The translations under genes were made by a program, and so were the position numbers. From Lasiodiplodia sp. COLG20 (lineage: Eukaryota > Ascomycota > Dothideomycetes > Botryosphaeriales > Botryosphaeriaceae), in the NCBI GenBank assembly GCA_009801085.1, contig VNWV01000060.1, forward strand, positions 1-40,269: a DNA stretch of 40,269 nucleotides, read 5' to 3'. The notes beneath the pieces are model-generated. The model did not search any database. It saw nothing but the letters and a program-made list of their open reading frames with translations, and had not been told where the DNA came from. Shown one piece after another: positions 10,221-21,599 of this stretch. How positions within the stretch are numbered: position 1 is the stretch's first letter; the number at the start of each line of letters is the position of its first letter.

Positions 10221-11370
10221 TCCGTGCAGCGACACGGCAACACTATGGACGATCATAAGAACATCAAAGACCGCATTACTACTACCATCCCGCGACTACT
10301 TGGTCTATTTCAGCGACAAAAAAACTCACACGAGCCTGGTAATTCGTTTTAGCGAATAGGCGTGCGCTACTAATGCTATTGATGTTGCTGTTGCTGTTTA
10401 TCGTACTGGCACATCGTCTTCACATCTCAGGCTCGGACCCGCTCTAGCTTGTTCGTTTATTGCGCGTTATCTTGCTCAGCTATGGCTCCGCTATCTTCCC
10501 CCACTAGCCTCTCAGCTTCTTACGCCCCCTCTGCCGCCCTTCTACCATGTTACTCACAAGCAGACATACGTTCGCACGCCCGACTTCACTTCGCGGTACA
10601 GACCTGTCACTTTCCCTCTCCATCCTTCCCCTGTCTCCCTAGAAATGTCTTTTACTCTAGCTGGGATTTGATACCAGACCCTTCTGGAAGTCTCTTATTA
10701 TTATTTCGTCTAATGGCATGGATGTGTAGCTTGATTCTCTTAGGTTCCCTTGAACCAACCCATTCAATCAATCGCACCCTTCGTTGCAACTCGCCTGACA
10801 CATTCTGTGTCCGTACTGAGTCAACCCTTGTAGCGGTTGATTGGAGCATATATCTTAGGATTTGGGTCTTTTAGTTAGGGGCTCTGCTGACGCCAAAAAG
10901 CTTGTTCGTCTTATTTGTGTGATTCGATGGCCTCGAATACTGCGAATTGCGCTGTCGTGGCCACGTAGCTTCGAACAATTTCCGCAGCTTGCACGTGAGC
11001 GCCAAGCTTACTGGCGAGTTTTGGCGCGACTTTCTCTCCACAACACACCACACTCCTCCAACAACATCCATCCCACAGCGCCTTTCCTCATCTCCGCAAT
11101 TTTGTTTCTCTGCTGTAGCGCACGCTCCATCCCGGCTCGCTCGTTCACGTCGCCGCTCGGCTTGTCTCCGCGTTTCTGCGCCTTCGCGTCTCCGCATCTC
11201 TGCACCGCCGCACAACCACATCTCCACCGACCGCATCGCCGCATTTCCATCGCTGCAGCAGCCATCGCCGTGCAATCCTCTAGATCGCGTCTCCGACAAG
11301 CGCAGTCCTCCAGCCGTAGCCCTCCGCCCGCGCCGCAATGTGAGACCCCCCTACGGTCGCCGCAAGGCGT

Positions 11371-11408
11371 TCGCGCACACACACACACACATAGACACAC
11401 ACATAGAC
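11371..11408. repeat. CA/TAGA microsatellite
   Basis: Repeats of CA interrupted by CATAGA occur here, an ordinary microsatellite. It makes the overlapping open frames look longer than they deserve. Confidence 0.8.
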
Positions 11409-11593
11409 GCCAGAGCTGCTCTCGCGCTTCGCAACAACCTGGTACGGCGGATGGGGCTGTGGCTGCGGTGCGCGCTCCTAGCGGTGAAATGCAGCGCCTT
11501 GTTTGTCGTCTGCGCCGTCTTTTTTTTTTTTTTTTTGAGTCACTCTGGGAGCAGGCCTGCCTTGTGCACCTTCTTGTCCGGCGGTTCTGGAAC

Positions 11594-11700
11594 GGAGGTG
11601 CATATGCACCTCCCCATTTACGGGTCATTGAGACCCGTCTCCATCGTCTGGTGTTTGCGTGCCGGGCAGGGCCGGTCGGACCGACAACCTCCGAACCTCA
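11594..11700. other. Run of three short palindromes/hairpins
   Basis: A perfect 20-bp palindrome (GGAGGTGCAT plus its complement) lies at 11594-11613. It is followed by ACGGGTC-attga-GACCCGT at 11620-11638 and GTCGG-a-CCGAC near 11675-11685. All three lie within about 100 bp of otherwise unassigned DNA. This could be a structured RNA, a transposon terminus or a protein-binding array; no family was recognised. Confidence 0.45.
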
Positions 11701-11990
11701 ACGTCCGGACGCGTGGGCATTTCCGCTTGGAGGGGTTTCATCGCTTCTTCATGTCTTTACTTTAGTCCCGATGCTGACGGAATGTCCAGATAATGACAAC
11801 TTACAACCGAGCCAAGACCGACGGTTAATGGTTGCCCCATCCCGAGTTTTCCACCTTCCGTGACCTTGATTCCATTTCCGCAACCACCCGTGTCAACTCA
11901 TCATACAGCCCATTAAGCTAGCATTGCATTTGTCGTTATCTACCCAGACCTCGCAGTTGACCCACGCCATCTATCTCTCGTCTCGCCACG

Positions 11991-12235
11991 CGGCTACTGA
12001 CCACGCTGTGCCATCTCTTCGCGTCGTTCGCTCAGGATCCTCACATGCACTGAGCTTCCTCTGCGGCTTCGTGACAGGTGACCAGTCGCTGTGCCAGTAC
12101 CTCGCTGTTGACCCTCGCGGCTACCGACCACGCTGTGCCATCTCTTCGCGTCGTTCGCTCAGGATCCTCACATGCACTGAGCTTCCTCTGCGGCTTCGTG
12201 ACAGGTGACCGGTCGTTGTGCCAGTATCTCGCGTA
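11991..12235. repeat. 127-bp tandem duplication
   Basis: The unit beginning cggctactgaccacgctgtg at 11991 is repeated from 12118 with only a few substitutions over about 115 bp. The unit length is not a multiple of three. It lies about 250 bp upstream of the gene at 12490 and may be part of its upstream region. Confidence 0.8.
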
Positions 12236-12489
12236 GGATTGGTGTGACCCTGGTTGACTTGTTGGGGTTCTATCTTCTGCGAAGCCTGGGTTGCTTTGTG
12301 CGCATACTTTTCCTGAATCCGGGCTCTGTGTTCTACGCCGGCTGCACTGGAACTCGTTGAGTCAAGGCTACTCGCAAAGCCTGGGTGGGTGGCCGTCCGA
12401 CATGCTCCGTGTCGGGGTTATTGTTTGTAGTCATCTTTGAAGTACCAAACCTGACATTTACTTAGTACTCTCTACCGAGGAAAAGCTGC

Positions 12490-14109
12490 ATGCTTGAGGC
12501 CATGGAGAACCTGAAGATCAAGAATGGCGCACTCGAGCAAATACTTGCGAAGCGAGTTCTTGTCGGATACGAAGACCCAGGAACTGGTAGCTACCAACAT
12601 GTTGGACGCCTCTCGGATCCGCAAGATGCAGAGAAGATCAAGTTCAGTCTGCTCATCGGTCGTGATGTAGAGACGAAGCAAAAATACATCATCTACTTCC
12701 ACCTGCCGTTCAGAACCCGCCATGTGTCCAAGAAGCCCAAGAATTTGTACCTCATCATCCCCGTCGAGCAACTCAAAATGTCTATCGATACTGTCTCTGC
12801 TGACAAGCTCCCGGTGACGACCATGGTGCAATTGAAGAAAGATGATGGTTTGGAAGATTCCCAGTCTTTTCTCCGCATCAGATTGGATCTTGGATGCTCT
12901 TCTTACGCAGTAATGCCTACCCTGTCAAGACCAATGGAGGCTCCATTAACCGGCGTACCTGGCCAACTGCTGTCGCACTTCAAATCCCTGTCAACCGTCA
13001 AATCTCTGGATATCTACCTCAACGACGGTGACGGGAACGAGGAACTTCTGGCATTCCAGGAGAAGCTTCAGACCAACTCACTCACCTCCCCAAAGCTAGA
13101 CATGGTGCACATGTACGAGGGTAGTCTGGCTGGAACGAATAACTGGGACCAGTACCCCTGCGGCGAAGACGTCGGCAACCACATCGTCTGGAACCCTGTC
13201 CTTGAAGACAAGCCCCCAGCCTACGACGACGTTGTTGCCGAACCACCAGCAACCGGCTGGTCTGACAGCCAGAACGACCAGAGTTCCGACCACGTAAGCT
13301 TCGCGAAATCCCCCGGCGGCGCCCACTCGCTGTACTGGCGCAACCGCCCTCAACCCCGCAGCAAATGGATTCGCGCCGTGGACACCGGCCAGCCCGATGC
13401 GGGTGCGATATCGCGCCTCCGCTCCCGGAAGCGCAGGGCAGTCGAAGAGCCCGGCCACGCGGACGAGTACCTATCACCGGGCCTCCGCACCGGCAGCCCC
13501 ACCGAACCTGACAGCTCTCCCCTCGCTGCCATCCCGGGTGTAGCAGTTTCCACGGACAAGTCACCCAGCCCGCACGCGCAAGCGGTCCAAATGCACGAAG
13601 CTATCATAGCCTCTCTCTACCGCCGCAACACCCTCGGCGCCCTCGAACTCGACTTCTCGCTGCTAAAAAAGCCCAGCCTCTTCATCGAGCTCCAGGAATG
13701 GCTGCTCAAGATGTGGGAGTACGACCACCACGCGCATGCGACGTATGCCCGGGAACTGTTCAAGCTGGGGTCGTACGCGCGGCTGGGCAAGCTGCGGCTA
13801 TTCGATGCGGCGATGGCCGAGTTGCAGGAGAAGTTCTTCAAGGCTGTGACTGACTCGATTGCGCCGTGGAATCAGAATCAGGCGAGGACGGATTTCCGGG
13901 AGCAGTGCGGGGGTGTGGCGGAGTGGTTGAGGGGCAGCGTTTGTCGGAATGCGGTCATGTTTATGGCGAAGCCATTGGTTGATTTGCGGAGGGCGGCGGC
14001 GGTGGCGGAGAGGGAGGGAAAGGGGGAGGGGGGCAGGATGAGGGCGTTTTATGAGAGGAAGGCGGAGTGCTGCGCTATTGCGTTCTATGCGTTTGGGGAG
14101 GTGGTGTAG
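12490..14109 (+). CDS. Conserved fungal hypothetical protein with a PPxY motif
   Basis: A single open frame of 539 aa; the second Met (12502) has a better start context and may be the true one. I do not recognise a named domain. The N-terminal half is globular, with IIYFHLPFRTRHVSKKPKNL and a charged LKSLSTVKSLDIYL segment. PPAYDDVV near residue 242 is a PPxY motif of the sort bound by WW domains, for instance those of Nedd4/Rsp5 ubiquitin ligases (family knowledge). A Ser/Pro/Arg-rich linker follows, then a helical C-terminal domain (LYRRNTLGALELDFSLLKKP to the FYAFGEVV end). Codon use is strongly GC-biased towards the end. A broken paralogue is at 748-1749. No neighbouring gene hints at its job. 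Confidence 0.75.
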   Translation: MLEAMENLKIKNGALEQILAKRVLVGYEDPGTGSYQHVGRLSDPQDAEKIKFSLLIGRDVETKQKYIIYFHLPFRTRHVSKKPKNLYLIIPVEQLKMSIDTVSADKLPVTTMVQLKKDDGLEDSQSFLRIRLDLGCSSYAVMPTLSRPMEAPLTGVPGQLLSHFKSLSTVKSLDIYLNDGDGNEELLAFQEKLQTNSLTSPKLDMVHMYEGSLAGTNNWDQYPCGEDVGNHIVWNPVLEDKPPAYDDVVAEPPATGWSDSQNDQSSDHVSFAKSPGGAHSLYWRNRPQPRSKWIRAVDTGQPDAGAISRLRSRKRRAVEEPGHADEYLSPGLRTGSPTEPDSSPLAAIPGVAVSTDKSPSPHAQAVQMHEAIIASLYRRNTLGALELDFSLLKKPSLFIELQEWLLKMWEYDHHAHATYARELFKLGSYARLGKLRLFDAAMAELQEKFFKAVTDSIAPWNQNQARTDFREQCGGVAEWLRGSVCRNAVMFMAKPLVDLRRAAAVAEREGKGEGGRMRAFYERKAECCAIAFYAFGEVV

Positions 14110-14587
14110 TTGTTTAGGTTTGTTCACTATGCTTGAAGGCATAAGGCATGTCGTGGAACTGGTAGCACGACGTAATTTTATTATTACCGGTACCTGCCTG
14201 TTGAGAGTAGAGGACTTTAGAAGTGGCGGGGATTGGCATGATGCCTCCGGCTTACTTTTAGTCAGCTAACAAAAACAGTTTGGCTCCATCGTGTAGATAC
14301 GTTCCTGTTGGCCTGTCTGTGCCAGGGCATGGTTTCCACCAATGGATGGATCCGGTGATACGATGAGTTAGCAATCATACATTTTGGAATGTATTCATCT
14401 CATTACAAATGAGCAAAACGTGTATAATTGCGTCAATGCAATGATTCACGTCCACTTATACGTAGAGCGGAGGGGAACAGAGGCCTTTCCTGCTTTAGAT
14501 GTTGTCAATGCGACAACGAACCCAACGCAGAGTGATGCTTCAGCAATTACTAGCATCCGATAGGCTCACTACCAGGCCTCTGTTTTG

Positions 14588-14720
14588 GCAAGACGCCTTA
14601 CCAAGCAAGACAAGATCATCTTGCAAGACGATCCTCCGCCGGCGTCTTGTATTACAAGACGATCTAGCTCTAGCGTCTTAGTAAAACGCGTCTTATCTTA
14701 GTGATCTTAGACTAAGACGA
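14588..14720. repeat. Array of AAGACG/CGTCTT hexamers in both orientations
   Basis: The hexamer or its complement occurs about seven times in roughly 130 bp, for example caagacgcc, caagacgatc, ggcgtcttg, acaagacgat, agcgtctta, gcgtcttat and taagacgat. Adjacent copies form perfect 7-bp stems (CAAGACG/CGTCTTG). This could be the end of a degraded DNA transposon with nested inverted repeats, or a protein-binding array. Confidence 0.6.
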
Positions 14721-15807
14721 TTTAAGATCATCTATATTGGTAATATATAATCTAACTAATTAAATAATTCTTGCGAAGACAAGGAGAAGGATTAAAATAT
14801 ATTGTTATGTATTACGTGTGTAAAGCTTAACTACGGCATAATAAGACTAATTAACTAGTATTTCTTAAAACTTTAAGAGCAATATATGTACAGATATTAG
14901 TTAAGCGACGCTACTTCAATTGCTTCAAAAGGGTCTTGAGCGGCAAATTTTACTGAAATGTCAGGCGCGCAGTGTATGGTGATCGCTTTACGATAGCATG
15001 TAAAAGGGAGTTGGTAATATGCCATGGGATCGAATTATTTCCCTGAAGAAGTATTCTCCGTTAGCCTGCAGATGCAGAATTCTCATTCTGTTTCGAACTG
15101 ACATCTTCTCTGCTTTGTCTCCACTGTTAGGTTCTGCACCTTTCACTCACATCATAATTGGGTAGGCGATCCAGAGGCTCGAGCGTGCCAAATCAGCCAT
15201 GCCGCGAAATACCCCCCAGTGGCTTCCGCAATTGCCTCCTTGACGGCTCTAAACTGTGATAGTTGGACCCTATGAAACGCTCTCTCTTCCCAGATTGTCA
15301 ACTTTTTACGCAAAGGGAAAGAAAGGTCCCATCGATAGACTAACCAGTTTAAAAGCAGAAAGATGTGGTCGGCGAACAGTATTCAGATAAAAAAAAATAC
15401 CATTTTAGTCTAGTGATATCTGAAGAGTGTTAGAAGCAACATCATTAAAAAAAAAACTACAAAACTACCAGCGCCAAGTACGATCTCCCAACCAGTTCAT
15501 ATGAGCTTCCTGACTGCTACAGCTATGCCGATAAGAATAAAAAAAATTTTAAAGAAACATTCTTAGATCAATATATTCTTCGACATACAACCCATGGAAC
15601 TTCCAATCTCTAAGCTGAAGGTTGACTTTGTAAGACTGCATGGGCCTGAGGTTCCTAGTTGAGCAACCAGTAAATACGTACCAACTGATATTCTCAAGAC
15701 TTACTTTTACGATCGGATGTGGCTAAGATAGCCATAGTTGCTCAACATATTTTGAGACTTGGTGGCAGAGGGATATTGGAAATTAAAGGACAGGAGTACT
15801 ACGTTTT

Positions 15808-15963
15808 TGACGGAATTCGCGCTTGATCGGTCAAATATTTGATGAACTGAGTGTCTTCCTTGTTATTTCAATCTATTTGGTGTTTACATCTCAGAATGAG
15901 TGACTAAGCTAATAAACTTATCCAATGACAGACAGCGAAGGTGATTGAGCTCATATTCCATCA
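15808..15963 (+). mobile_element. MITE-like element, copy 3
   Basis: This 156-bp copy has the clearest termini: TGACGGAATTCGCGCTTGAT at the left and gagctcatattccatca at the right. The right end complements to TGATGGAATATGAGCTC. No gene lies directly to its left, unlike copies 1, 2 and 4, which shows that the family moves independently of the BTB genes. Confidence 0.75.
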
Positions 15964-16193
15964 GCTTCTAATCCAACTCCCACTTCCACATAGACGACTG
16001 CCACGGCAGAGAATGGTAGCATTTTCAGGCCTAACCTTGCGACATCGACGATACGCGCGCAGCAGCTGTTGTCGCTCTTGCTGTAGCATTTCGCAGATGT
16101 AGCAGACGTCGCCTACTGCTACTGCTGCCGCCGAAGCACCCGTATAAGACGCCGCTAAAGTACTATCGTGGCTTCTTTACACGTCCGAGCTAG

Positions 16194-18035
16194 CTAAGAC
16201 CTCTCCGCCGATCGGCGTTGGAGGTTCAGCATATCGTGACGCCACCGGCCATCCACCCGCGGCACGCAGCTGAGCGAAAGGAGCTTGTCGTGTTTGTCCG
16301 CGCCCTCGACGTTGTCGATGTCACAGATACCGTCGTGGTCGTGTCTGAGAATATTGGACGGATCCATCATCACCGCTACAACCCCGCGTTAGTGAGCAGT
16401 CCCTTCAGCGGCGGAATCGACAAACTTACCACTAAGCACCGGATCCCGTACCACCGGCCTCACGACTTGGCTTTGCAAATAGTATACCGCGCCACCCGTC
16501 AACGTCAACATCGCGTTCAAAGCCAGCCACAACCAGACTCTCCAGGCCGTGACCTCTGCCTGGACCGAATGAACGCGTTCGTACGCAGTCGTGGTCAGCT
16601 TATCCGGGCCGTTTAGAAAATACGTCGTCGCGCTCCATACGCCCTGGTATGCTACGTCCAGGATGTTCTTGACGTAGTTCTCGGACCCGTTCTTGAAGTC
16701 CCATCCCGTTCTATTCATCATGTTGACCTGCATGACGGTCTCGGGGACCAGTGCAAGAGAAAATTCAACAAGCGGATCTGGTCCTAGAGTGTCGGGCTTC
16801 TGGCATTCTGCAAGCGAGTCGGCGACTATCCTTGCTGAGTCTTGGCAGGAGACAACGCCGGCCTCGAAAGTGACGTTTGCAACGGCGATGCAGTATGTCC
16901 TGTTGTCATTGTCTCCGAATGGCCTCATGTGGAGGTATTCTCGAACTGGTGGGTCAGAAGGCCTGTCGGTCACGGCTGTAGAACAGCGTGGAAGACCGTC
17001 GTTTTCTGGGTTGTGCTGGAAAACATAAAGGGCAGCAAACGTCTGCGCTGCAACCGTGTGAGGTTGCGGGAGCTTCTTCGTAGGTATACTAGAAAAGTCA
17101 TTTCGGCGTGTCAAAGCCACTGCACCAGAGAAACTGTACAAAGGATTAACACTTCTGCTATAGTTGAACCAGCCAGAATCGCGCTCGTGAACTGCTCTCT
17201 TGATGTCCTGTGGTACTGATTGTAGAGTATCAAGCCAGTTGAATTCAGAGATGCGTAGGTGAGGCATTTTGATGTTCTCCAGAAGACTGCCAACAGGGAT
17301 CCCTCGGAGTTCGGGAACAAATCTGTGAGGATGCTGTAATAGTTTCTTCCCTCCAGAGATGTCGGCATTCATGTCAGCGATCGTTGCACCTGTTCCTCTT
17401 AGAAGCTGGTTGCTTGGTGACAACCGTCCAGGTTTGAAAAGAAGGAGGCGTGTCCAGCTACTCTCTATTCGGGCCGGGACAAAAGCCGTAGTCACTTGAG
17501 CAGGTCTGCCCTGTTGTGACTTCAGGCTGTCGTCTGGAACCCATGAAATTGCACCAGACAGAACTGGTGCAGCCAATTGGGCAGGCCATGCGAGGATCAG
17601 AGATAAGGATATCCATGCGATCAGTCTGCTCCGAGGAGCAAGAGGTCCGATATTGTACGAAATCTGAGTCGATAGCTGAGAGAACGTGAGACCTTTGCGT
17701 TCAAGAGCGATGAACGCGCAACGCCAGGCAAGCATGCCCTGCAAAGTTGAACAAAAGATACCAGTAATCTTGAGGCCAAGTGAGAGAAGTGTCGACACGT
17801 CCGATTGTGTGAGGAGATAGCCGGCTGTCTTGCGCACTGGGAATGCACGCTGGTTGAGCGGTGATCCCAGGACGACTATACAGATAATGATGGACCAGAG
17901 AAGGTGAATAGAGAAGTACCACCATGCTTTGATGAACGACCAGTATTTTGAAGGGGTTTTTAGTGGCTTGCACTGATGCTCCTGTGTGCGCATTGTCTCG
18001 TCGGTGTTCGAAAGCATGTATTCGTGCTCTGACAT
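16194..18035 (-). CDS. Multi-pass membrane protein of unknown function
   Basis: The model is complement(join(16194..16375, 16430..18035)), 595 aa. A 54-nt intron (GTAAGT donor at 16429, CTAAC branch site, TTGTAG acceptor ending 16376) preserves frame and replaces a short read-through tail with a 60-residue hydrophilic end containing RHDHDGICDIDNVEGADK. The N-terminus is cytosol-like and Thr/Gln-rich. Hydrophobic segments lie near residues 35-60 (WWYFSIHLLWSIIICIVVLG), 80-110 and 137-160, and a last one near 500-520 (LWLALNAMLTLTGGAVYYL). A large loop of about 330 residues between the third and last segments contains several Cys and N-x-S/T sites, consistent with an extracytosolic domain. I do not recognise the family. 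It is separated from the peptide cluster by transposon remnants. Confidence 0.8.
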
Positions 18036-19030
18036 GGTTGTGATTTCAATGAAAGTGTTGTTCAGGATGACAATGGGATAGGGTTCGGGCGTAATGGAGA
18101 CTTAGAAGGGTTGAAATTCAAGGGGGATTTATATATTCAAGAGATTATCGTAGAGCTCAACTCACAATAGCTACTGAACAGTAATTTTTAAGCGCCTGCG
18201 AGGCTTTGTCCATTGTCTCCAGCCACAGTAATTTGCGCGTGACAAACTGTTTCCTATTCTGATCATGATGCCGAAAGATTTAGAGAATGACATCTCGTTT
18301 TGTTTCATTCTGGGACAATCTTGTCCAATACTTTCATTCTATGTAGCTTCTGATACGCGGTTCTTGATGAGGCGGCAATTTAAATCATACACTACATACC
18401 GTTCACTTTTCGTCTTGGCGGATCCTTTGTTTAGTGTGGCGTCTATTGCCGCCGCAATCAAGTGAAAGAAGGCGAATGTCTCTGCCTTAGCCCCCACTTA
18501 CAGCGGCTAAGGTCTGAACATGGACATACATACATCCAGCTGAGGCTTGACAATGAAAGAAAAACGGCATTGCTGTGCGTAGAAGGTGGGTAGCGGAGAA
18601 TTGGTCTATCTATCAGCTGGTGCCTCACATTTGCGCCAGTAAACAAGCCCGAGCAAAAGAAAACGGGTGTTTGCACGCTAATCGGAAGGCTCTGTAGGGA
18701 TGCGCTACACTTAATAAAAGTGATCGTCATGACCTGCAGCTGAAAGTTTATCAATAGATTTATGTAACGTCACACAAGCGAGTGCATCACTCCAACAATT
18801 AAAACCACTCAAATCCTGAATAACTCCACAACGCCCTGCTGAATCAGCTTGCTATAACATATATTCCACTCTGTAGTATCTCTTGCATCTTTTTGACATT
18901 TGTGAGAACTGTGTCCAGTTTCGCTGTATTTTCAACATCACCGATGCTTCACTGCAACCCTTCCTGACCGTGCGCTACTCTGGCGTATTTCCTGCGAAAT
19001 CTGCGCAGAATAGCAGCTTTATTAATTAGG
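18036..19030. other. Upstream region of the membrane-protein gene; no gene seen
   Basis: Short open frames only, with no family signal. The first 150 bases (18036-18190) are probably the promoter and 5' UTR of the minus-strand membrane-protein gene. Confidence 0.5.
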
Positions 19031-19780
19031 TACTGCCCTTACTGAACTGTATGAGCCCCTAGTTTCTTAATCCGCTTTATTTTCTTCCGCACTTTCTGCG
19101 TTGTGTTGCGATCTTATTTGCCTAGTGAAGATTCGCGACTTCCGCCTGTAGAAGAACAGTCGAATGCGCTATTATTTGAGCCCCCTTGGTAAGCTGATCA
19201 AGGGCCTTATTGATTGGTGCTAGTGGGCTATCTTGATGTCTTGCAATTCAGCCCTAAATCAGCTTAGTCTGATGGGCCAACTCGGCTAGGTTGTGTGGTG
19301 TTTGAGAGTTCCATCACTCGAGGGAGTGTTTGCGTACGAATCTTGACGTCAAGCTTAGAAGTTACGGCTTCTGAATCGAGTGGAACTAACCTTGCACCTC
19401 TGAATCCACCTGCTATGTTCTTTTGCGTAAACGAAGCTTCAAATGCAGCTTTAAACGCGGGGAGAAACTCGAGCCTCGTAATGTGGTTGATGTCCACATT
19501 AGTTCTTCAACTCGCTTTCCGTCCGCCTTCTTAAGTGGTGCAAAACAGCCTAAATCAAGCGGCTGGAGAAGGTGGGATGAATGCGCAGGCATGCAGAGCG
19601 TGATAATCTTGTGTTCCTGGCAGAAGGCGTCGAACTTGGCTGAATTATGGTTTGCGTAGCCGTCAAGGATCAGACGTCACTATGCTCTAGTTGTACGCTC
19701 CTTTGTGTGCTTTTCGAAGTGTTGCAGCCACTGCAGACCAAGCTAACACATATGGTCGAATGAACTCAACCCTCGAATTA
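19030..19780 (-). pseudogene. Decayed pogo/Fot1-like DDE transposase
   Basis: Reading the minus strand across frames gives GLQWLQHFEKHTKERT, then a stop, LILDGYANHNSAKFDAF, CQEHKIITLCMPAHSSHLLQ, PLDLGCFAPLKKADGKRVEE, a frame change, INHITRLEFLPAFKAAFEAS, then NIAGGFRGARLVPLDSEAV and, after further stops, ALDQLTKGAQIIAHSTVLL. These are the typical blocks of the fungal Tc1/mariner-pogo DDE transposase, including the LxLDGxxxH region and the C-terminal GFRxxxLVPxDxExV block. At least three stops and one frameshift are present and the N-terminal DNA-binding half is missing, so it is inactive. No terminal inverted repeats were recognised. Confidence 0.85.
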
Positions 19781-20300
19781 ATTGGACATGGGTCCTACTT
19801 TAGTACTAGCTCTCCTGTCTTCTCCGCCCTTTTCTCGCCCCACTAAATTTCTGCTGCTCGCCTTCCGTCCAACCGCCTATTACCGAGAGTAGTAGAATGG
19901 AGTTTGTTCCGTCTCAATTCATTATTTTATATACTTGACTTGATCCAGACCTCTAAGTGTGTCGCGTCCGGGCGCGCAGCAGACGCATAGATGCCCTCCG
20001 CGCCTTTCATCTCTCTCTCCTACCTTTGCTATTAACTTCTTTTCTAGCAGGTCTTACCTCTAGACCTCTGCTCGCTGCATAAAGCACGTTTGACAGAGAT
20101 TGACTTCCTCGATTACCGGAAAAGACTATAGCATGCTGATATTCAACTGCGCACCTTCGCCTTTCCCAGTAGCCCACTCGCATTTGCCTGGCTGAACCAA
20201 CTTCGGTTGATTACCTCGGTGTTACGCTATAAAAAAAATCCCGGTCGCATTTGCGTCCGTATTTCAGAGTGTTGGATTCGATGAAAGGGATTTCTGCTCT

Positions 20301-20372
20301 GTATAAAGCGTGCTGGGCGTTGGATGAACCGAAATCTCAATGCAGGTTAGCGTGGATCAGCGCTCCTTGTAC
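20301..20372 (+). repeat. Dispersed block, copy 1 (partner at 21083-21157)
   Basis: The block gtataaagcgtgctgggc ... gaaccg ... caatgcag ... ttagcg matches gtatacagcgtgctgggc ... gaaccg ... caatgcag ... ttagcg at 21083-21157, in direct orientation about 780 bp apart. Differences are mainly transitions. Probably part of a degraded repeat. Confidence 0.55.
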
Positions 20373-21082
20373 CTGTACTGCCTCCTGCTACTTCTCACCC
20401 TATTTTGTAGGCAACGCGCGGCAATATTCTAGTACTACACATTGAAACAGCCATCTTAGGGGCCTCACTTGATGTACGTGCATCTTTGAATCGTTGCCGA
20501 AGGTGATGCTGTTAGAAAACAGAACGGTGAACGTAACAATAGCGAATGCTGTCCCCACCGTCACTAGAAGCGCAAGACCATCTTGTTGGGGCACATCGCA
20601 GTCGGTTAGACGCAGGCTCGGCCGCAGTGCTAGCCCGGATATTACCGACCACCTAGAGCGGCACGCATCGGTGACACTCGTTGGAGGCCAGACGATCTCT
20701 TATCTCAGAACGCGACGTGTCTGCCGTGAACGTGTCAACTCCACACTAACCCCCTAGACATCCAAAGCTTTTGGTCATTGATGGGATTCGGGCCTGTTCA
20801 GTCAATAAAATGGATGATTGAGTGATCGCAACCCACGACTGAAAGCTCAGTCCTTCTCAAAGCAAACAAATCCCTTCTCTAACCAGCCGTCACACCGCTA
20901 CAGGGACTGACAGCACTCGGGAGGTGGTCATGAAGGGATGATATGAGAGGGGTATATGAAGGATGGCTCTATGTTATATTTCTTTTCTCACCTTTCCTGC
21001 GTGTTGCTTGATTTCGTCTACTTGTACTCTCGTTTGCGTCTGCGTTTTGGATCGTCGGGTAAGAAGAAGAGACAGCTTCTTT

Positions 21083-21157
21083 GTATACAGCGTGCTGGGC
21101 CTCGAGTGAACCGGGATTCCAATGCAGCTTAGCGCGGGTAGCGTTCTTCGTCCCTAT
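21083..21157 (+). repeat. Dispersed block, copy 2
   Basis: Partner of the block at 20301-20372, in the same orientation and with similar sequence interrupted by transitions. Confidence 0.55.
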
Positions 21158-21184
21158 GGCCCATGGAGGCCGATGGGGTGTATG

Positions 21185-21186
<2 letters not shown>

Positions 21187-21219
<33 letters not shown>
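21187..21219. repeat. (ATC)n microsatellite, about 11 units
   Basis: A pure run of atc repeats. It encodes poly-Ser or poly-Met in spurious open frames on the two strands. Confidence 0.9.
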
Positions 21220-21599
21220 AGAGCAAACTCCTCTGCTCTGCTCTGTGGCAAAACCATGCCAAAAAAAACACAGAGCATACAGAGCAGCGTAAGCAGATTG
21301 TCAACTCTCCTATATGTATATCAACCACACTCCTTAGATAGCTTTGACCTTTGTGGTCAACTTCCTGAATTTACTTCAGCAATAGAATTTGGACTCTATT
21401 GGTAACACGGCCTTCGCATGTGCAGTGCTCAGTCGCGATACTTACCCACTTCGTTCTCGCCCTCTGCTTGTACCCACTCAAGGAGAACCCCTTCAACAGG
21501 GCTCCACCCTCTTTGGTGTTTGGATCCTTAGAGGCAGAGGCCTGCTAGCAGGGTAGAGGTTACCTTTCTAACCAACCGTTGCCGTTCGCTTGGTTCTCT

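Larger units (their letters stand above)
9691..12489. other. Long low-complexity and repeat region, no supported gene
   Basis: Long open frames overlap on three frames around 10862-11863, but they encode Ser/Arg/Pro-rich low-complexity sequence, begin with non-ATG codons and contradict one another. Pyrimidine-rich DNA dominates 11030-11340. The region includes one CAGTNACC repeat (10167-10220), a CA microsatellite, a T17 run, a set of hairpins (11594-11700) and a 127-bp tandem duplication. The right end is the upstream region of the gene at 12490. Confidence 0.5.
14110..16193. other. AT-rich gene-free tract with palindromes
   Basis: Only very short open frames occur. From 14700 to about 15700 the DNA is AT-rich with many TA steps, as in RIP-degraded fungal repeats. 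The left part holds an array of AAGACG/CGTCTT hexamers (14588-14720). The right part holds MITE copy 3 (15808-15963). No conserved coding remnant was recognised. Confidence 0.55.

Noticed and set aside
10862..11863. A 333-codon open frame, with 272- and 206-codon frames overlapping it on both strands
   Set aside because: All are low-complexity Ser/Pro/Arg-rich, start at non-ATG codons or conflict with each other, and include a CA microsatellite and a T17 run. No domain is visible.
21163..21405. Poly-Ser open frame and its poly-Met counterpart on the other strand
   Set aside because: Created by the ATC microsatellite; no conserved sequence around it.
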